Shown piece after piece: positions 7,024 to 9,250 of a stretch of 9,250 nt of DNA. This stretch comes from Chloroflexota bacterium (lineage in GTDB: Bacteria; Chloroflexota; Anaerolineae; Anaerolineales; Villigracilaceae). A program made the position numbers and the translations under genes. Every line of letters begins with the position of its first letter. Positions within the stretch are counted from its first letter, which is position 1. The DNA lies in contig JAJYOH010000207.1 of the NCBI GenBank assembly GCA_021796315.1, forward strand, positions 1-9,250, written 5' to 3'. The notes under the pieces are model-generated. The model saw only the letters and a program-made list of their open reading frames with translations. It was not told where the DNA came from and searched no databases.

Positions 7024-7707
7024 ATGAAAATCGGAGTCTTCGGAACAAGTATGGTCGGTCAGGCGATCAGTGGAAAGTTGGCGGAACTTGGACATGATGT
7101 GATGGTCGGCACGCGCGATGTGGCTAAAACACAGGCGAACATTGAACCACACCCCTACGGCTTCCCCGCCTTCAGCGTCTGGCAGAAAGAACATACGCGC
7201 GTTAAACTCGGAACCTTTGCCGATGCCGCCAAACACGGTGAAGTCCTATTCAACGCCACCAACGGCACGGGTTCGTTGGAGGCGCTCAAACTGGCTGGTG
7301 AATCCAACCTCAACGGCAAGATCCTCGTGGATATTGCAAACCCGCTGGATTTATCCCAGGGCCAGCCAGCGTCACTTTCCGTGTCCAACACCGATTCGCT
7401 GGGGGAGCAGATCCAGCGCGCTTATCCAAATGCGAAAGTGGTAAAGACCCTCAACACTGTGACCGCCTTCCTCATGGTCAACCCCGCCCTGGTTGCCAAT
7501 GCTGACCACACGCTGTTTGTGTGTGGCAACGACGCGGACGCCAAAGCCCAGGTGACCGAATGGCTCAAAGGTTGGTTCGGCTGGAAGGATGTGATTGATC
7601 TGGGCGACATCACGAACGCGCGCGGGACAGAGATGTACCTTCCCCTTTGGCTGCGGCTGTGGGGCGCACTGGGCACCGGAATGTTCAACTTTAAGATTGT
7701 GAAATAA
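7024..7707 (+). CDS. NADP-binding F420-reductase-like oxidoreductase
   Basis: A 227-residue protein of the F420_oxidored/NADPH-dependent F420 reductase superfamily. The N-terminal Rossmann motif is MKIGVFGTSMVGQAI (1-15), with GTSMVG in place of the usual GxGxxG. VGTRD (28-32) supplies Thr and Arg that can bind the 2'-phosphate of NADP. DIANPLD (103-109) and VVKTLNTV (139-146) match the conserved segments seen in F420-dependent NADP reductases and their relatives. The true second substrate (F420, flavin or other) cannot be told from sequence. AAGGAG at 7010-7015 lies eight bases before the ATG, which settles the start; earlier in-frame ATGs lie upstream of the promoter elements. It is transcribed away from tetR under two operators and ends at a strong terminator, so it is a single-gene unit whose induction probably depends on the TetR ligand. 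Confidence 0.88.
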   Translation: MKIGVFGTSMVGQAISGKLAELGHDVMVGTRDVAKTQANIEPHPYGFPAFSVWQKEHTRVKLGTFADAAKHGEVLFNATNGTGSLEALKLAGESNLNGKILVDIANPLDLSQGQPASLSVSNTDSLGEQIQRAYPNAKVVKTLNTVTAFLMVNPALVANADHTLFVCGNDADAKAQVTEWLKGWFGWKDVIDLGDITNARGTEMYLPLWLRLWGALGTGMFNFKIVK

Positions 7708-7722
7708 GGATTGTAAATTAAT

Positions 7723-7766
7723 AACTTCCGTCATTGCTTCGTCAGAATGACGGAAGTTTTGTTTTT
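7723..7766 (+). terminator. Intrinsic terminator of the oxidoreductase gene
   Basis: A perfect 12-bp stem, AACTTCCGTCAT (7723-7734) with ATGACGGAAGTT (7747-7758), has a 12-base loop and is followed by TTGTTTTT. It begins 15 bases after the stop codon. The left flank is AT-rich too, so it may also act on leftward transcripts. Confidence 0.85.
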
Positions 7767-7818
7767 GCTCTTGGGTTGCCTAACGACTTAAGGATTGATG
7801 CGGCGGAAGAGGAGAAGG

Positions 7819-8045
7819 TCAAAATAGCGATAAGTGAGCCGCCGCATCCCGCGCGGCGTCCAGCGCATTCTGGGCATTGACCTCGGCTTGCTGGGCGGTT
7901 TGCATATCGGCGAAAACCTCGGTCAGGCTGGTCTTGGAAAAATTGATGTTGGCTGGTGTATACCCTTCCATGGTGCAGGAGTGTAGGCATCCTGATCAGC
8001 TTGCAGGATGACCGGGCGGATACGAACAGTTTCATTTTTTGCCAT
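7819..8045 (-). pseudogene. Frameshifted, truncated small hypothetical gene
   Basis: An intact ribosome site (AAGGAG, six bases before the ATG at 8045) opens a frame reading MAKNETVRIRPVILQADQDAY. After codon 24 (ending at 7974) the sense continues two bases further on in another frame, from the ATG at 7971: MEGYTPANINFSKTSLTEV, then an Ala/Gln-rich helix with DMQTAQQAEVNAQNALDAARDAA, ending at a stop at 7819-7821. The unshifted frame stops at 7923. The split therefore looks like a 1-base deletion or 2-base insertion near 7972-7976. The combined product (~75 residues) resembles, from memory, a family of small hypothetical proteins with a basic C-terminal tail. That tail is absent here, and sense is lost near 7835. 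Function unknown. A sequencing error could explain the frameshift but not the missing end. Confidence 0.6.
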
Positions 8046-8226
8046 TTTAGGCTCCTTTTTATCAGAACGCCGGATTGCGTCCTGTCGATGCCATTCCCAC
8101 GTATAAGTAAGCCTTACACTGACAATATGATGCTTTACACTCGTAATATTCAACGATAATGTGGCGATGTGGTGTGCCCTGAATGTGATCTGTTTCTTCA
8201 GGGGCTATGTCCCCGCGTTGGTTGAT

Positions 8227-8255
8227 ATTGTGGCAAATCGAAAAGCGTTTGTCAA
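8227..8255 (-). promoter_or_regulatory. Minus-strand promoter, upstream of the pseudogene
   Basis: On the minus strand a perfect TTGACA (8255-8250) is 17 bases from CACAAT (8232-8227). The transcript start would be near 8220, giving a leader of about 175 bases before the pseudogene ATG. No other minus-strand gene lies between. The -10 match is only 4 of 6. Confidence 0.45.
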
Positions 8256-8300
8256 GTTACAAAAATGTTAGGCGGATGATGAATGGGGAAAACAATGAAG

Positions 8301-8405
8301 GCGGTCTTCTAAAGTACGAAGTTTCGTAACCAAACTACGAAGCACAGAATCAAAACAACGAGCCTTCGTCATCAAATGACGAAGGCTCGTTACCAACCTG
8401 CGAAG
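8301..8405. repeat. Five 21-bp degenerate tandem repeats with dyad symmetry
   Basis: Units begin at 8301, 8322, 8343, 8364 and 8385. Four end in CGAAG at exact 21-base intervals (8321, 8342, 8384, 8405), and the third has ACGAGC at the same place. The best units read TTTCGTAACCAAACTACGAAG (given as two parts: TTTCGTAACC and AAACTACGAAG) and CTTCGTCATCAAATGACGAAG (CTTCGTCATC and AAATGACGAAG). Each is an inverted repeat of 7-base arms around a 7-base loop. Units 3-5 also combine into one long hairpin, 16-bp perfect arms (8357-8372 and 8376-8391) with a CAA loop. The 21-bp period is two helical turns. Role unknown. Confidence 0.75.
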
Positions 8406-8409
8406 CAAG

Positions 8410-8455
8410 GAAACAAAAAGCCCCAGCGGGGGAGTGAAGTCCCGTTGCTGGGGCT
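8410..8455 (-). terminator. Minus-strand intrinsic terminator-like hairpin
   Basis: AGCCCCAGC (8419-8427) pairs with GCTGGGGCT (8447-8455), and the stem can be extended by GGG/CCC with a bulge. On the minus strand the stem is followed by TTTTTGTTTCC, a typical U-tract, whereas on the plus strand no T-run follows. No minus-strand gene feeding it is seen in the window, apart from an unconvincing short frame. Confidence 0.55.
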
Positions 8456-8502
8456 GATCTAAATTATGTAAAACTATGCTACTAAGAAATAAGTGGAGAA
8501 TA

Positions 8503-8533
8503 GTGACACCAATTAAAAGTGTAAGGGTATAAT
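8503..8533 (+). promoter_or_regulatory. Promoter of the methyltransferase, leaderless arrangement
   Basis: A perfect TATAAT at 8528-8533 ends seven bases before the ATG at 8541. GTGACA (8503-8508, five of six matches to TTGACA) lies 19 bp upstream of it. The transcript would start at about 8540-8541, leaving no room for a ribosome site. Confidence 0.6.
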
Positions 8534-8540
8534 TTGCCTT

Positions 8541-9250
8541 ATGAAACAAGTCGATACACATTTAATGCTCGGAGATTGTCGCGAGGAACTCAAAAAACTT
8601 GCTGATAATTCAATAGACTTAGTATTTACTTCGCCGCCGTATGCCGACAGTCGTTCGCATACTTACGGTGGGGTTAGCCCGGAAAAGTATGTGGAATGGT
8701 TTCTTCCCATCTCTGCGGAATTATTGCGCGTCTTGAAGCCAACGGGGACATTTGTTTTGAATATAAAAGAAAAAGTTGTAAGCGGCGAGAGGCATACTTA
8801 TGTAATTGAACTTATTTTGGAGATGCGAAAACAAGGCTGGCTTTGGACTGAAGAATTTATCTGGCACAAGAAAAACTCCTATCCGGGTAAATGGCCGAAT
8901 CGTTTTCGTGATTCGTGGGAAAGGTTGTTGCAATTCAACAAAGACAAACATTTTCACATGTATCAAGAAGAAGTTATGATACCAATGGGAGATTGGGCAG
9001 ATCGACGACTTAAAAACTTGAGCGAAACGGATAAAGTACGAGACCCTTCTCGCGTTGGTAGTGGTTTTGGTAAGAAAATCTCAAACTGGATAGGACGAGA
9101 AAAAGCCTACCCTACAAACGTTTTGCACATGGCAACTGAAACAAAAAACAGAAATCACAGTGCTGTGTTTCCAGAAGATTTGCCAGGATGGTTTATCAAG
9201 TTGTTTACTAAAAAGGGTGATTGCGTTCTGGATCCATTTATGGGGTCTGG
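8541..9250 (+). CDS. DNA methyltransferase, beta class, partial at right edge
   Basis: About 236 codons are visible, starting MKQVDTHLMLGDCREELKKL; the frame is still open at the edge. The catalytic motif TSPPY is at 30-34 and the SAM-binding motif DPFMGSG at 231-237, cut by the edge. The order catalytic-then-SAM is the beta arrangement of the N6_N4_Mtase family. TSPPY is typical of N4-cytosine enzymes, while N6-adenine enzymes more often have DPPY, so m4C is the better guess. The region between (WHKKNSYPGKWPNRFRDSWE, about 112-131, and WADRRLKNLSETDKVRDPSR, about 151-170) would contain the target recognition part. The start has no Shine-Dalgarno; a TATAAT box seven bases upstream suggests a leaderless message. 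The gene is more AT-rich than the left half of the window, in line with a mobile restriction-modification locus. A cognate endonuclease would have to lie beyond the window, as nothing upstream fits. It could also be an orphan. Confidence 0.92.
   Translation, partial: MKQVDTHLMLGDCREELKKLADNSIDLVFTSPPYADSRSHTYGGVSPEKYVEWFLPISAELLRVLKPTGTFVLNIKEKVVSGERHTYVIELILEMRKQGWLWTEEFIWHKKNSYPGKWPNRFRDSWERLLQFNKDKHFHMYQEEVMIPMGDWADRRLKNLSETDKVRDPSRVGSGFGKKISNWIGREKAYPTNVLHMATETKNRNHSAVFPEDLPGWFIKLFTKKGDCVLDPFMGS

Larger units (their letters stand above)
8046..8540. other. Gene-free stretch between pseudogene and methyltransferase
   Basis: No convincing gene is seen. Going right it holds the pseudogene leader and its promoter, a GTTAGGC motif at 8268-8274, a 21-bp-period repeat array (about 8301-8405), a minus-strand terminator-like hairpin (8410-8455) and the methyltransferase promoter (8503-8533). 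A 97-codon minus-strand frame at 8268-8561 crosses the repeats, the terminator and the start of the methyltransferase and is probably not a gene. Confidence 0.6.

Noticed and set aside
6242..8274. Integron cassette array with attC sites based on GTTAGGC at 6242 and 8268 and GCCTAAC at 7778.
   Set aside because: No pair of RYYYAAC and GTTRRRY at attC distance (about 55-150 bases) with a matching inner stem was found, and no integrase is in the window. The motifs are kept only as an inverted-repeat observation.
8301..8405. CRISPR array.
   Set aside because: Units are 21 bp, directly adjacent and degenerate, with no unique spacers.
8268..8561. 97-codon minus-strand frame with heptad repeats, resembling a short coiled-coil protein.
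   Set aside because: It runs through the terminator-like hairpin and the 21-bp repeats, overlaps the start of the methyltransferase, and has no ribosome site. The periodicity is better explained at DNA level, although some synonymous differences between units leave a small doubt.

Overview
The window looks like chromosomal DNA of a Chloroflexota bacterium, most likely of the class Anaerolineae. The basis is the overall style: a GlmL/MutL-type ATPase coupled to a conserved protein with lipoyl-like and KOW-like segments, then a small Thr/Ala/Pro-rich protein ending in an LPGTGF wall-sorting-like tail. The lineage is inferred from protein family resemblance and no marker gene confirms it. The left part (1-4418) is fairly GC-rich and orderly. 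The right part (4469-9250) is patchier, with two AT-richer genes, an aberrant tRNA, a broken gene and repeats.

Left block, + strand: a 585-aa MutL/GlmL-like ATPase (50-1807), a 351-aa protein with duplicated lipoyl-like segments and a KOW-like tail (1812-2867, four bases after the first), and a 174-aa secreted or anchored protein (2904-3428) form an apparent operon. Two stem-loops follow, the second a perfect 28-bp palindrome with a T-rich tail. Then comes metF (3531-4418), methylenetetrahydrofolate reductase.

Middle: convergent to metF lies an AT-rich 518-aa polytopic membrane protein resembling GT-C glycosyltransferases (4469-6025, - strand). Just upstream of it on the same strand is a 73-nt tRNA with anticodon CAU and several aberrant positions (6057-6129). 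A divergent pair follows: a TetR regulator (6344-6910, -) and an NADP-dependent F420-reductase-like oxidoreductase (7024-7707, +). Between them are two copies of an ATACAG-N2-CTGTAT palindrome that overlap a good + strand promoter, so the regulator very probably controls the reductase and itself. A strong intrinsic terminator closes the reductase gene.

Right part: a frameshifted and truncated small gene (7819-8045, -) keeps its Shine-Dalgarno site and probably a far-upstream promoter. It is followed by about 500 bases without a convincing gene. This stretch holds a 21-bp-period array of imperfect inverted repeats and a minus-strand terminator. The window ends inside a DNA methyltransferase (8541 to the right edge) of the beta type with a TSPPY motif. 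Its promoter places the transcript start almost on the ATG, and no Shine-Dalgarno is present, so it is probably leaderless. The methyltransferase suggests a restriction-modification or other defence locus continuing beyond the window; its partner is not visible.
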